From the NCBI RefSeq assembly GCF_031199965.1, contig NZ_CP133605.1:3194501-3258500 (forward strand): DNA of 64,000 nt, in the 5' to 3' direction. The translations under genes and the position numbers were made by a program. This DNA comes from Paenibacillus sp. D2_2 (GTDB lineage Bacteria > Bacillota > Bacilli > Paenibacillales > Paenibacillaceae). The notes beneath the pieces were generated by a model. That model was given only the letters and a program-made list of their open reading frames with translations, was not told where the DNA came from and did not search any database. Position 1 is the stretch's first letter, and each line of letters opens with the position of its first letter. Of this stretch, positions 37,745 through 47,145 are shown piece by piece.

Positions 37745-38401
37745 ATGAAACAACATCGATTTGACCACTGGTCTGAAATAAAGTATCTAAAGGAAATTGT
37801 CACCAACCCAATGATTACAGTAGGGGAATACTCCTACTATTCTGGTTATTACGATAATCATGATTTTGAAGATGGCTGCGTAAGATACCTATGGGGAGAT
37901 GAAAAATCAAGAGCGTTATTTAATCCCATCCAAGACTATGGTTGGCATATAGATAAGTTGATTATTGGAAATTACGTATGCATAGCAAGTGGTGTAACTA
38001 TTTTAATGGGTGGAAATCACAATCATCATCCTGAATGGATTACCGTGTATCCATTTGTGGAGCACATTGAAACTTCTTACAAACCTAAAGGGGATACAAT
38101 CATTGAAAGTGATGCCTGGATTGGTATGAATGCAATGATTATGCCCGGTGTGACAATAGGTGAAGGTGCCATCGTTGCTGCAGGATCGGTTGTTGCAAAA
38201 GATGTCCCACCATATACAATAGTAGGTGGTAACCCTGCTAAAGAATTAAAGAAGCGCTTTACAGACAATGAAATCGAAATGTTAAAAGAAATGCGTTGGT
38301 TCGATTGGGAACGCGAGAAAATTGAACGAGCTAGCTATATCTTGTCAAGTTCTTCTGTTAATCAATTGTATGACTTTTATCAAAGGGAAATAAAAAGTTA
38401 A
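37745..38401 (+). CDS. Xenobiotic O-acetyltransferase (Vat/CatB-type hexapeptide-repeat)
   Basis: 218 residues. The left-handed beta-helix is seen in repeated hexapeptides (DAWIGMNAMIMPGVTIGEGAI then VAAGSVVAKDVPPYTIVGG), with the catalytic histidine in the GGNHNHHPEWI loop and the WF near the C-terminus typical of this family. Relatives acetylate streptogramin A (Vat) or chloramphenicol (CatB), both ribosome inhibitors. Its leader peptide and hairpin indicate antibiotic induction. The coding sequence is AT-richer than its neighbours, suggesting acquisition. A strong terminator follows. Confidence 0.85.
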   Translation: MKQHRFDHWSEIKYLKEIVTNPMITVGEYSYYSGYYDNHDFEDGCVRYLWGDEKSRALFNPIQDYGWHIDKLIIGNYVCIASGVTILMGGNHNHHPEWITVYPFVEHIETSYKPKGDTIIESDAWIGMNAMIMPGVTIGEGAIVAAGSVVAKDVPPYTIVGGNPAKELKKRFTDNEIEMLKEMRWFDWEREKIERASYILSSSSVNQLYDFYQREIKS

Positions 38402-38412
38402 CGTATAGTTCC

Positions 38413-38452
38413 AGCCCCTTCTTAATTAGCTATTAATAAGGGGCTTTTTTTA
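38413..38452 (+). terminator. Terminator of the acetyltransferase gene
   Basis: AGCCCCTT (38413-38420) and AAGGGGCT (38438-38445), extended by A/T pairs, are followed by seven T. Confidence 0.88.
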
Positions 38453-38510
38453 TAGAAAGACATAATTTTCAACTTAATCCGGATAATTGCGGGTAATATT
38501 AAGTGTTTTT

Positions 38511-38963
38511 CTATTTTTCCAAATCGATCTGATTGAATAATTGCTCTGTATATTCCTGCAGTCTGATTTCCATAAGCCTGGCTTCATCACAAAATGTACG
38601 CAGCTCCACGATCATCGCCTCTCTGCCCTGCTTGTCAAACGCCTCATGAATCCTCTGCTTGAAGTAATCATGGACAATGTAATTGCGTTGCTTCCAGATA
38701 GCCTTCAGTTTCGTCGACTCTTCATCCGTAAAAGAAAAATGATGCTGAATTTCGTTCACCAATTGGCCGAGGGAACTGCTAAGCTTCTTACGAAAGTTCT
38801 CATTAAATTGCTCCGCACTCTGCAGATCTCCCTGCGACACCTTCATCACCATGATTAAATTGGCAAGCTGCTGCTCTAGTGCCTGTGAATAGTATACCGC
38901 TAGCCCAAAGTAGGTGAACAACTCCTTGGAATTTTCATCCCCCGGTACAAAATTCTCTTTCAT
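38511..38963 (-). CDS. HEPN-like helical protein of unknown function
   Basis: 150 residues when started at the ATG at 38963, with GGGGAT upstream. The longer frame to 39101 has no site and an unlikely cysteine/arginine-rich start. It is all-helical, with LFTYFGLAVYYSQALEQQLANLI at its start (quoted in part) and IWKQRNYIVHDYF in the middle. The RNYIVH segment fits the R-x4-H motif of HEPN ribonucleases. Such proteins may be RNases of toxin or defence systems, but many relatives are uncharacterised. No partner nucleotidyltransferase is adjacent. Confidence 0.6.
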   Translation of the reverse strand: MKENFVPGDENSKELFTYFGLAVYYSQALEQQLANLIMVMKVSQGDLQSAEQFNENFRKKLSSSLGQLVNEIQHHFSFTDEESTKLKAIWKQRNYIVHDYFKQRIHEAFDKQGREAMIVELRTFCDEARLMEIRLQEYTEQLFNQIDLEK

Positions 38964-39101
38964 AGCGACAATCCCCATATATTTCCTATTATTCTTATAT
39001 TGTATCGCAACTATAATCGCTATTCCAGAGCTCCTGAACTGGAGAACTGAATCGTCCTCGAATCCGTTCATACGCGTCCTGCACCTGCACTTACTGCACA
39101 A

Positions 39102-40088
39102 TTAGGATTGGGATGCTTGATCCTCCAGATTCTTAAGCCCCTCTGCGAGAGCTGTCTTGTCAAAATGCTCCCCGATAAAGACAGCCACATCCGGCACATC
39201 TCCCTGCGGATTAATCTTCACGAAGTCTGCCTCCCGGTAAGCATATTGGAACATGAATCGACTTGAAGTGTCGGAGAAATGCAAAATGCCTTTGCCGCGG
39301 TACACCTCTCTCGGGAGCTCCTTAATGAACTTCTCAAAATCCAGACTGTTCACTGGACCTGTAAAATAATGCGTATAGACCGTAACATGCTCATGCGAGT
39401 GATGGGCCGAATGAGAACCATGATTATGGGATTCATGATCGTGATGACTCTGGGTAAGTGTATCCTTGCCTACAGCAGCATCGCCTCTGCTCAAGATTTG
39501 CTCCATATCCACCTCGCACTTCTCTGCTATAACGATTTTGGCGTAGGGATTAAGCCGTTGCAGCAAGGCTTGAAGTTCAGTGCGCTGCTCCGCAGAGACA
39601 AGATCGGCTTTATTCAAAATCAGCCACGATCCGCAGCGAATTTGTTCAATCATCAGGCGATAGGTCTTCCCTTGCTGTGCTTCGTACAGTGCTGCCAAAT
39701 GAGCCGCATCCACCACCGTGATCATCGGGCGGATATCCAGCTTTAGCAATAAAGACGATTCCGAGACCGCATCGAAAATCTCCATCGGGTTGGCTGCTCC
39801 CGTTGCTTCTATGATCACAACATCCGGCTGTTCCCCTTGGATCAGCTCATAGAGCTGCATGCTTAGATCGCCGCGAATCGTACAGCATATACAGCCGCCA
39901 AGCATCTCCGCCATTGGGATCTCCGGACCAATCATCAGACCATCCAGATTAACCTCACCAATCTCATTCATAATTACGGCCGGCCTAAGCCCCTCATCCT
40001 TCCATTTCGCGATTAACCGCTGTAGCAGAGTGGTCTTCCCGCTGCCTAGAAATCCTGACAATATGTAAATAGGTGTTGCTCTATTCAT
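39102..40088 (-). CDS. CobW/G3E-family metal-chaperone GTPase
   Basis: 328 residues. The G3E GTPase domain shows Walker A GFLGSGKTTLLQR, the metal-binding CxCC in GGCICCTIRGD and the base-recognition NKAD. A histidine-rich stretch (about 214-235, nine or more His alternating with D, E, S) precedes a C-terminal CobW_C domain (about 240-325). These proteins insert or store metals; His-rich members usually handle zinc or nickel/cobalt. A zinc-starvation role is plausible, but I see no clear Zur box upstream. GAGCGAGG lies before the ATG. Confidence 0.88.
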   Translation of the reverse strand: MNRATPIYILSGFLGSGKTTLLQRLIAKWKDEGLRPAVIMNEIGEVNLDGLMIGPEIPMAEMLGGCICCTIRGDLSMQLYELIQGEQPDVVIIEATGAANPMEIFDAVSESSLLLKLDIRPMITVVDAAHLAALYEAQQGKTYRLMIEQIRCGSWLILNKADLVSAEQRTELQALLQRLNPYAKIVIAEKCEVDMEQILSRGDAAVGKDTLTQSHHDHESHNHGSHSAHHSHEHVTVYTHYFTGPVNSLDFEKFIKELPREVYRGKGILHFSDTSSRFMFQYAYREADFVKINPQGDVPDVAVFIGEHFDKTALAEGLKNLEDQASQS

Positions 40089-40303
40089 CTTTTTTCCTCG
40101 CTCTCTATAAGAGGTTGTTCAAAAAATCCACTTCTGTTAAGAAAGCCGATCTGTTTGAACACACCTATAATGACTCTTGTTCATGAATGCGAGTTTACAC
40201 CATGCTTAAGAAACGCGCAACTTTCTAGGTTTAATACTTAATGAGAAGATCGAGGAATATGATAAAATAGAAAGATAACATCACGTTAGAGAGGATAATT
40301 GAT

Positions 40304-40819
40304 ATGATTAGATCAGTCGATGAACATCGCAGCCAATCACCGGAACGTAAGAACTGCCTGATTATTACGGTGTCAGATACCCGGGATAAGAGTAATGACT
40401 ACAGCGGACAATTTATTCAGAACCTGCTTACAGCCAATGGATATAATATTGTGGATTATACTATCGTCAAAGACGATTACGATGGAATCCGTCAATTACT
40501 GCGGCAAGCCGCAGCACACCGTACTATCGATGTCGTCCTACTTAGCGGCGGGACTGGCATCGCCCCGAAGGATATGACTTATGAGGCGGTACGCAGCCTG
40601 CTTAACAAAGAGATGCCAGGATTTGGAGAACTATTCCGCCATTTAAGCTTTATTGAAGACATTGGCTCTGCCGCTATCCTTAGCCGGGCGGTCGCTGGTA
40701 CGATCAGTAGTATGGCCGTCTTCTCCATGCCAGGCTCCCAGGCTGCTGTGAAGCTAGCTATGGAAAAGATCATCATTCCAGAATTACCGCATATTTTGAA
40801 TGAGATTCATAAGAAATAA
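40304..40819 (+). CDS. moaB: MoaB/MogA-type molybdenum cofactor protein
   Basis: 171 residues. The MogA fold is marked by SGGTGIAPKDMTYEAV and FSMPGSQAAVKLAM, with TVSDTRDKSNDYSG at the N-terminus. It adenylates molybdopterin, a step before molybdenum insertion. AGAGAGGATAATTG precedes the ATG and a GATAAAAT -10-like sequence lies at about 40263. No other moco gene is in the window. A strong terminator follows. Confidence 0.88.
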   Translation: MIRSVDEHRSQSPERKNCLIITVSDTRDKSNDYSGQFIQNLLTANGYNIVDYTIVKDDYDGIRQLLRQAAAHRTIDVVLLSGGTGIAPKDMTYEAVRSLLNKEMPGFGELFRHLSFIEDIGSAAILSRAVAGTISSMAVFSMPGSQAAVKLAMEKIIIPELPHILNEIHKK

Positions 40820-40837
40820 AGAACCTGCTAACGACAG

Positions 40838-40879
40838 AATCCCCCTGCTGGCAACGAGCCAGACAGGGGGATTTTTTTT
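40838..40879. terminator. Terminator between convergent moaB and lipoprotein genes
   Basis: AATCCCCCTG and CAGGGGGATT pair around a second small stem (CTGGC/GCCAG), then eight T follow on the plus strand. Confidence 0.9.
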
Positions 40880-40881
40880 AG

Positions 40882-41396
40882 TTATAGCGAATCTTCATTG
40901 ATCTGTTGTAATACCTGTTGAAATACGTTCTTAAGCTCATCGCTATACTTGCTTTTCTTCTGTCCGCTTGATGCATAGACCAGCGCTACCTTGCCTTTCG
41001 TCTCGATAAGGTAAGCTTCATCCTTTGCCGTACCAGGACCATATATTTCAGAAATTTCACGAGCCGTTCCTGTTCACTCGGATACACATTGAGAATCAGA
41101 AAATGCCTTGCATCACCATTAATAAAATAATTGTAGCTGATTCCGCCATCCAAGGTTTCAGCATACGTCTCATGGGTAAGTCTGATTCCCCGATTCGCAC
41201 ACTCCGCCTGCAGAGAATTGAGAAGCGAGCCGTTCAGCGTCGTTCCTCTCACCAGTTGCCGATCACTACCTTCTTGATAGCTCTTCATATTGTATCTGTC
41301 GAGTTCTTGCTTCACGATCTGCTGCGTGCCTGAACCACAACCGCTAAGGAGCAGCGCAGCTAGCAACGCATTCAAGCCCCATGCTAGGCATCTCAT
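40882..41396 (-). CDS. Lipoprotein of unknown function, one frameshift
   Basis: About 171 residues once one base is restored. The ATG at 41396 follows AAAGGGG and opens a lipoprotein signal peptide (MRCLAWGLNALLAALLLSGC, lipobox LLSGC). The frame breaks at 41064-41065 (GG in the coding strand, one G short). After that EISEIYGPGTAKDEAYLIET continues to TAA at 40882. The mature protein is a small alpha/beta domain on the outer face of the membrane. I do not recognise the family. Confidence 0.65.
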
Positions 41397-41467
41397 CGGA
41401 GTAACCCCTTTCTTATCGAAAGCTAGTCGTCTGTTGATGATGTTAGCATGGCTCATCTACTCGCTAT

Positions 41468-41926
41468 TTATACCAGTTTTTCCCTAATCCGATTTTGATC
41501 ATCAGACTGATCGTAGAATATCATATGCTCCTTCTCTGCCTTGTAATATTGCAATCGTTCCTTCAGGCTACCCGTATGAAACTCAAACATATGACCATCG
41601 GGATCAAGGAAATATATCGAGCGTTTATCCCGCTCATCCCTCTCCCGTCCTGGGAGCAGTGTTACATTCAAAGCGGTCAACCTGGATAACAGCAGCTCAT
41701 AATCGGATTCTTCTATTGAAAAAGCGATGTGAGTATAACTCCGTTCGGTCGTATTACGTTCAACATTTTCTTGATTCAGAGCAATCCAAATTCCATTCAA
41801 ATCGAAATAAGCCAGTGTTCTTCCCTTAACTAAAATCTGGGCTTCGAATACTTTCTCATAAAACTCAATGGATCTATACAGATCCGACACAGAAAAGCAT
41901 AGATGATTAATACCTTGGATTTTCAT
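41468..41926 (-). CDS. fosB: FosB fosfomycin bacillithiol transferase
   Basis: 152-residue member of the VOC/glyoxalase superfamily. Metal ligands H8 (GINHLCF), H66 (YTHIAF) and E115 (MFEFHTG) are in place, as are the FosB signatures [12 protein letters not shown] and [17 protein letters not shown]. FosB opens the epoxide of fosfomycin with bacillithiol or cysteine. The last 20 residues extend slightly beyond the usual end. It agrees with ypdA in implying bacillithiol. GAAGGAGCTTGCT precedes the ATG. Confidence 0.93.
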   Translation of the reverse strand: MKIQGINHLCFSVSDLYRSIEFYEKVFEAQILVKGRTLAYFDLNGIWIALNQENVERNTTERSYTHIAFSIEESDYELLLSRLTALNVTLLPGRERDERDKRSIYFLDPDGHMFEFHTGSLKERLQYYKAEKEHMIFYDQSDDQNRIREKLV

Positions 41927-41974
41927 AACATAGCAAGCTCCTTCAAGTGATGAATTCCACCTTTGAAATAATGG

Positions 41975-43458
41975 TTACTTCTCACTTAACTGAGGCGGAT
42001 AACGGTACATCGTCGCCTGTTCATATGCATAGGCCAATTTGATTAAGGTCGGCTCACTAAACGCCTTGCCCGAGAAGACGATTCCGAACGGTCCTTTGGT
42101 GGAGTCTCCATCCCCATCGACAACTCCCTGTTCTGAGTAGCCTGCCGGTACAGTGATCAACGGATGGCCTAACCGGGCAGCGATATACATCCCGTCCACA
42201 TCCCCAGGCAGCAGCAAAGCATCAAGCTCATAGCGCTCCAGAACATAGTCGATTCCCTCTGTGCTCGGGAGATGATTGTACTGTTGTCTCTTCTCCATGT
42301 ATTCCTGCTCTGTCAACACAGATGCTTCTGCTCTCAACAATGTGTCCTGACCATATTTCAGAGCGATCTCTGCATTTGCTTCATTGTATTCAATCAACTC
42401 ACGCAAGGAATGCACCTGTGCTGTATCTGGTAGTTGGGCCAAGTAATGATTCAGATCCCGTTTGAACTCATAACAGATCACATCATTATTCCAGTTTTGC
42501 TGCTCGACAACAATATCCACGGGATCGATAATAACAGCACCTTCTTGCTTCAAAGTTTCAATCGCTGTCTCCATAATCGCCCGCCGCTCTACGTCCAGCC
42601 CCATATAGTAGTGCCTTGGAATACCGATCCTCGCCTGACTCAAATAACCCGCATCCAAAAAAAGGTGTAATCTGTATATGAAAGACCTTCACTCGACATC
42701 GTTGCTTGATCCCGTTCATCGGCTCCCGTCAATACGCCTAGAATAATTGCCGCATCCTTAACTGTCTTCGCAATAGGACCTGGGGTATCCTGACTGGCGG
42801 ATATAGGAATAATTCCGGCACGACTGGCAAGTCCTACCGTCGGCTTAATCCCTACGAGGAAATGCTGACAGGCTGGCCCGATGATCGATCCCGCAGTCTC
42901 CGTTCCAATGGCTGCTGTCGCGAAATTAGCCGCAACTGCGGCGGCGGGGCCATTGCTAGAGCCACTGACGAACAACTCACCCGGACCATAAGGATTCAGG
43001 ACAAGCCCCCCTCGCGAACTATAACCAGCTGGCATATAACTCGACATAAAATTTGACCACTCCGTCATATTCGCTTTGCCCAGAATAATTGCACCAGCTG
43101 AGCGAAGCTTTGCGGCAACAGTCGCATCCTGTGATGCCACAGACCCGGCTAAAGCAACTGAACCGGCACTAGTATGCATTTGATCACCAGTATCGATGTT
43201 GTCTTTTAGAAGTATGGGAATTCCGTGCAGCATCCCGCGACTTCCGCTATCCTGCCGTTCTCGGTCTAAGCCTCTAGCTATGGATATCGCATCCGGATTA
43301 ATCTCAAGTACCGCATTAATCTGCGGGTTATATCGGTGAATCCGATCTATGTATTCCGTTACTAACTCCTCGGAAGTAACGTGCCCCTCCTCCATGGCCA
43401 CCTGCAGCTCCGTAATATCTGCTTCAACAATCCATTCTTGTAAATTCAAACTCATCAT
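41975..43458 (-). pseudogene. Amidase-signature enzyme, one frameshift
   Basis: About 494 residues joined across a run of seven T in the coding strand (42657-42663); eight T would read TFFLDAGYLSQARIG. The amidase catalytic triad is visible: K85 in PILLKDNIDT, the cis-serine at about 167 in SGSSNGPAAAVA, and nucleophile S191 in GTETAGSI. The GSSNGPA segment departs from the usual GSSGGSA. Members cleave diverse amides, and GatA is one relative, but lone genes like this are usually catabolic. AAGGAGTTGAT precedes the ATG at 43458. Confidence 0.82.
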
Positions 43459-43474
43459 ATCAACTCCTTTATAG

Positions 43475-44306
43475 CTATTCGAAAAACTCACCCATAATCT
43501 GAACCAGCTGACGCATACACTTCTCATCATCATATTGAGAATTATCGATCATTCGTTTATTCATTTGCAGAACATCATAGATCTCTAGCTCAAGCTTCCG
43601 TCTCTCCTCAAGAACCTGCACTGTACCGCTTGCCCCTATACAACCTAGCTCCTTGCCCAAACCTTGATTCGTATAATAGTCTATGAACCCCTCTGACCAC
43701 TCCTTAGGACGCTCTTCTACCGCTTTATAGAAGGTAGATGCAACATCGGGCTGATCCATATATATCAACAAAGGATCTAGATTCCTTACAGCCTTCTCCA
43801 ATTGTGATACGTAGTTTATTTGCGACATTATACTTAATCGTTCCCATAGTAAGAGGATTTTGGATGAAGCAGCATTCAAATATGTAGACAGAATGGCAGG
43901 CATAAGTTTGACTGAAATTTTTCCATTTCCCTGTAATAAGACGCCTGTTCTGTTCGAAAGGCCGTTCATATATATCATTCTTGAACAATTGACTCTGCAG
44001 CTCATCTGGAAGAGCAGAACCCTTTTCGTTGATAAGCTTACGATAAGGAATCGTGTAGCCCTCATCGACCTCACTCAATCGTTCATGTAAAATTTGTTCA
44101 TAACCAGGGTTAGCATCAAATAACCTGTCTAGCTCTCCCTTTTCAAAGTACGAAACACCATCGTAATCGGCGGGATGATCCAAATTCCCTTCAAGGAATA
44201 AATCAGTCTTATACCCATGTTCAGATAATATATCTGATACCATCTTGGCAGCCGTTGTTTTTCCTGAACCAGGTAGTCCTTCAATTAGAATTAACCGAGT
44301 ATTCAA
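43475..44306 (-). pseudogene. P-loop kinase-like NTPase, one frameshift
   Basis: About 276 residues in two frames that join near 43830. The N-terminus reads LILIEGLPGSGKTTAAKM (Walker A). A YIFECCFIQNPLTMG segment and, after the shift, QLEKAVRNLDPLLIYMDQPD follow, a pattern of small deoxynucleotide-kinase-like proteins. The start is a TTG at 44306 after AAGGTGATTTCC. Unlike most breaks here this one is not in an obvious homopolymer. The substrate is unknown. It lies 17 bp upstream of the amidase. Confidence 0.7.
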
Positions 44307-44317
44307 TGGAAATCACC

Positions 44318-44890
44318 TTATCCCTTCCAAAGCCTTGTAACCTGAACCAATTTGGTTCCTTCGAACTCCATCTTATAAATGTCCGGCTTCTTCGTCTCTA
44401 TAAAGAAATCCCAGCCATAGCTAGGATCAAAATAATTCATCATCAGCGTCATGACGTTGCCATGCGTACCGATGGCGATTTTCTTCCCCCTATGCTGTTC
44501 AAGCAAATCGAAAAGTACAGGAACCGCTCGTTGTTGACAGACTCTACTCGATTCTCCCCCAGGCAGAACATATTCCGGATCGGAGAACATATTCTGCACT
44601 TGTGTCATGAACTGCTCGTTCCCAATCAAATAGCTGTCATCGGCGAACTGCCTCTCTCTGAGGTCTTCATATGTCATTATCGTCAAATTCAGCTGTTTGG
44701 CCAGTTCTTCCACGGTTAGCATCGCCCTCGCATACGGGCTGGAGACGATTATATCAATGCCTTCATCCTTGAGCAGCTCTGTTACTATCCTGGACTTTAG
44801 CTCTCCATCCGTGCTTAGTCCTCTTGTTCGCTCTTCTCCCACCGTATACGGCGACTCCGCGTGCCGCACCATATATATCGTCGTAAACAT
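44318..44890 (-). CDS. Histidine phosphatase (phosphoglycerate mutase-like)
   Basis: 190 residues. The RHG-type motif appears as MVRHAESPY with the phospho-acceptor histidine, ERTRGLSTDG follows, and the second catalytic histidine lies in IGTHGNVMT. These enzymes remove phosphate from metabolites or proteins; the substrate is not clear. AGGAGGTAGCT precedes the ATG. It is directly upstream of the P-loop kinase-like gene, 11 bp apart, so kinase and phosphatase may share a pathway. Confidence 0.87.
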   Translation of the reverse strand: MFTTIYMVRHAESPYTVGEERTRGLSTDGELKSRIVTELLKDEGIDIIVSSPYARAMLTVEELAKQLNLTIMTYEDLRERQFADDSYLIGNEQFMTQVQNMFSDPEYVLPGGESSRVCQQRAVPVLFDLLEQHRGKKIAIGTHGNVMTLMMNYFDPSYGWDFFIETKKPDIYKMEFEGTKLVQVTRLWKG

Positions 44891-44916
44891 AGCTACCTCC
44901 TAGACATATTAGATTG

Positions 44917-45510
44917 TTAAATAGAACGACCTTCTCCCTCCCACAACGCCCGAAGCTGTTCATCATCCCATATCTCTAACTCCAATAATTCGCTGTAAGG
45001 GTCTCCATCAAGTTGTAGTAGCTTGGCAAATACCGGCTCCGTCTTTAGACCCTCACTCTTCAAAGCAATCACTTGTTGTCTGAATTTCTCTCCGTATAAG
45101 CGAAGCAACCGATCCTCGATGACCATATGCCGATACCCGTTCTGTTCCGTGACAAGCCTCTTCTGAGCAAAAACCTCCACAGGCCACTGCTCCAGCCAGA
45201 AATTCTCTTTGAGCCTCCAGACGTCATCTACTTGCCGCCTAACTAGAGTATAGCCCCGGTACTGCTGCAAGTGAGCCCTAGCCAACGCTTCGAGCGCATC
45301 GAAAGTATTGTGATCATCCACTTCGCAAATGATATCCAAGTCACTATTTTCAACATGAATCCCGATGGGAATGGTTCCGACCAGCATTGGATGAAATAGC
45401 CCAAGGCATTGCATGATTTTGTACTTATCCAACAAATGATAGACTTCACGCTGAACTGGATTCCCTTTAAGGAGGTATTGTAAATCCATCCAATTATGAA
45501 TTATATTCAT
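44917..45510 (-). CDS. DUF4269 nucleotidyltransferase-fold protein
   Basis: 197 residues. GTIPIGIHVENSDLDIIC has the G-(T/S) and D-x-D arrangement of the nucleotidyltransferase fold, here in the DUF4269 variant, with LEQWPVEVFAQKR and MVIEDRLLRLYG as further family blocks. No enzymatic activity is established for the family that I know of. GGAGAAAAAATC precedes the ATG. Confidence 0.8.
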   Translation of the reverse strand: MNIIHNWMDLQYLLKGNPVQREVYHLLDKYKIMQCLGLFHPMLVGTIPIGIHVENSDLDIICEVDDHNTFDALEALARAHLQQYRGYTLVRRQVDDVWRLKENFWLEQWPVEVFAQKRLVTEQNGYRHMVIEDRLLRLYGEKFRQQVIALKSEGLKTEPVFAKLLQLDGDPYSELLELEIWDDEQLRALWEGEGRSI

Positions 45511-45530
45511 GATTTTTTCTCCGTAAATGC

Positions 45531-46067
45531 CTATTTACTATTATCAAAAGAAAATACCAGCTTGTTCCCGTCATCCGTCGTCTCCATAATCTCCTCTCGA
45601 TACGAGTCCGACGTATAGTTCCCTACCGTCTTTCTCCAGAAGGCCTGCGCTCTCTTGTTGCTATCGGTTGGATTCGTCTGCAACTCCCAAGTACCTGCAT
45701 GAAGATTAAAGACCTGTATAGCTGCCGCTTCAGCAACCCCCTGACCACGGAAGGAACGTAGAATAAAGAATTCATTCAGATAGAATTCAGTCCCATGCGG
45801 TGTATAAGGCGGAGTCGCCACAAGCGCAAATCCCGCTGGAATATCTTCCACAGTTACGAGATAGGGAAATAGAATCGATGGCTTCTCCCACCAAATATCA
45901 AATACTTTATTCTGATCCTGAAGTGTCAACGTCTTATCCGTCTCAAAGACGCCATATTGATTCGGTCTCCATCCCCAAATCTCGGACAAATCATGTAAAT
46001 ATAATGGATAGAGATTATTAATCACAAATTTGGTATTCCGATCGGTTAAGCTGATTGATACTTTCAT
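45531..46067 (-). CDS. GNAT-family acetyltransferase
   Basis: 178 residues with a GNAT core. The acetyl-CoA loop is FRGQGVAEAAA, preceded by the strand GTEFYLNEFFIL and followed by LQTNPTDSNKRAQAFWRK. The N-terminus (YPLYLHDLSEIWGWRPNQYG) looks like a substrate lid. The substrate is unknown. It heads the series of small enzymes on the minus strand from 46 to 41.5 kb. ATAAGGGC lies upstream of the ATG. Confidence 0.8.
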   Translation of the reverse strand: MKVSISLTDRNTKFVINNLYPLYLHDLSEIWGWRPNQYGVFETDKTLTLQDQNKVFDIWWEKPSILFPYLVTVEDIPAGFALVATPPYTPHGTEFYLNEFFILRSFRGQGVAEAAAIQVFNLHAGTWELQTNPTDSNKRAQAFWRKTVGNYTSDSYREEIMETTDDGNKLVFSFDNSK

Positions 46068-46160
46068 GCCCTTATCGCCTCCGCTTCTGACCTTAGCCTT
46101 TATTGATATAAGATGACAAGATGGAGATTAATTATAGTTATTCTTTACTTCTCCTGCTCA

Positions 46161-46802
46161 CTAGATTTTTTGGCCAATATACAATAAATGAGATGAGGTT
46201 CCGAGAATGTAAGGGTTCTCTGATTCATTCATGATCAGTTCCATCATTTGACCGAAAGCATCTTCCCCTTGCCTCTTCCAGTAATCCCATTGCTCCTCCG
46301 TCAACCCCCCGGCGACACTGCTTGAACCGATAAGTTTGTTCGTCTGGAAACCATGTGATTCCATGAAAGGGGTAATCTCTGAAATATCGAAATAATAGGC
46401 GTCGGTAAATCTACCTTCTTCGTCATGGTTAAAAATCCCCGAGTCCATGAAATTCATGCCTAGCATCAGTACCGCGTCAAATTGTCCATCCGAGAGTCTA
46501 TTTAAATTTCTTGCATCCATCATGTGAAAACCATCGAACTGCTCGTCCAGATTAAGCTCTGTCGCTTTTTGCTGTGCCAATTCCACCAGCCGAGGCGTCA
46601 AATCGGTCAATGTAACCTGATAACCCTGCTCCGCCAAATACATTGAGTACTTTCCTGGACCTGCTCCATTATCTAAAATACGACCAGAATGGGGAAGATA
46701 TCTTCGAATATGATGAAGATTAATCAAGTATTCCAATGGCTCACGGTCAAGCCTTCCCCATTCATCGAACTGGTTGTAGTATCGTATCAACGAATCCATC
46801 AT
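46161..46802 (-). CDS. Class I SAM-dependent methyltransferase
   Basis: 213 residues. The SAM-binding motif I is ILDNGAGPGKYSMYL, motif II TLTDLTPRLVE and motif IV FDAVLMLGMNFM. This is a small-molecule methyltransferase by size; the substrate is unknown. GAAAGAGGTGC precedes the ATG. The gene could be co-transcribed with the GNAT gene 94 bp downstream. Confidence 0.85.
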   Translation of the reverse strand: MMDSLIRYYNQFDEWGRLDREPLEYLINLHHIRRYLPHSGRILDNGAGPGKYSMYLAEQGYQVTLTDLTPRLVELAQQKATELNLDEQFDGFHMMDARNLNRLSDGQFDAVLMLGMNFMDSGIFNHDEEGRFTDAYYFDISEITPFMESHGFQTNKLIGSSSVAGGLTEEQWDYWKRQGEDAFGQMMELIMNESENPYILGTSSHLLYIGQKI

Positions 46803-46929
46803 GCACCTCTTTCCTATATCACACTACTAACTGTTCCATAAGTGATCTTCATGTTGGGAGCATAGGCTAGCCAGTTATTTGCCCGAATCTCTCGGAAAAT
46901 AATAATTCAGCATCATACTGACTTATGGC

Positions 46930-47059
46930 TTATGCCTCTGTTAGCCCGATGGCTTTCAAACGCTCTACAAATCCGTTTCGATCGCTAGGCATTTGTCCTA
47001 GCCCTTCCTCTAACAAAGAATAAACAATCAATTTTATCGTCCCAATAATAGTCACTCAT
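46930..47059 (-). CDS. Small protein of about 42 residues, one frameshift
   Basis: An ATG at 47057-47059 with TATAGGAGCCAAGAG in front reads MSDYYWDDK. After AAAA (about 47030) the coding pattern moves to another frame, LIVYSLLEEGLGQMPSDRNG, ending TAA at 46930. Removing one A gives a continuous 42-residue acidic protein. The excellent ribosome-binding site and the coherent join support a gene. I do not recognise it. The rest of the 46803-47145 gap shows nothing else. Confidence 0.4.
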
Positions 47060-47145
47060 CTCTTGGCTCCTATACTATTCATTATTGTTACTACATATAT
47101 ATAAGACTACGAAACTGTGTAGATCGTAAAAGTGAGGGAAGAACA

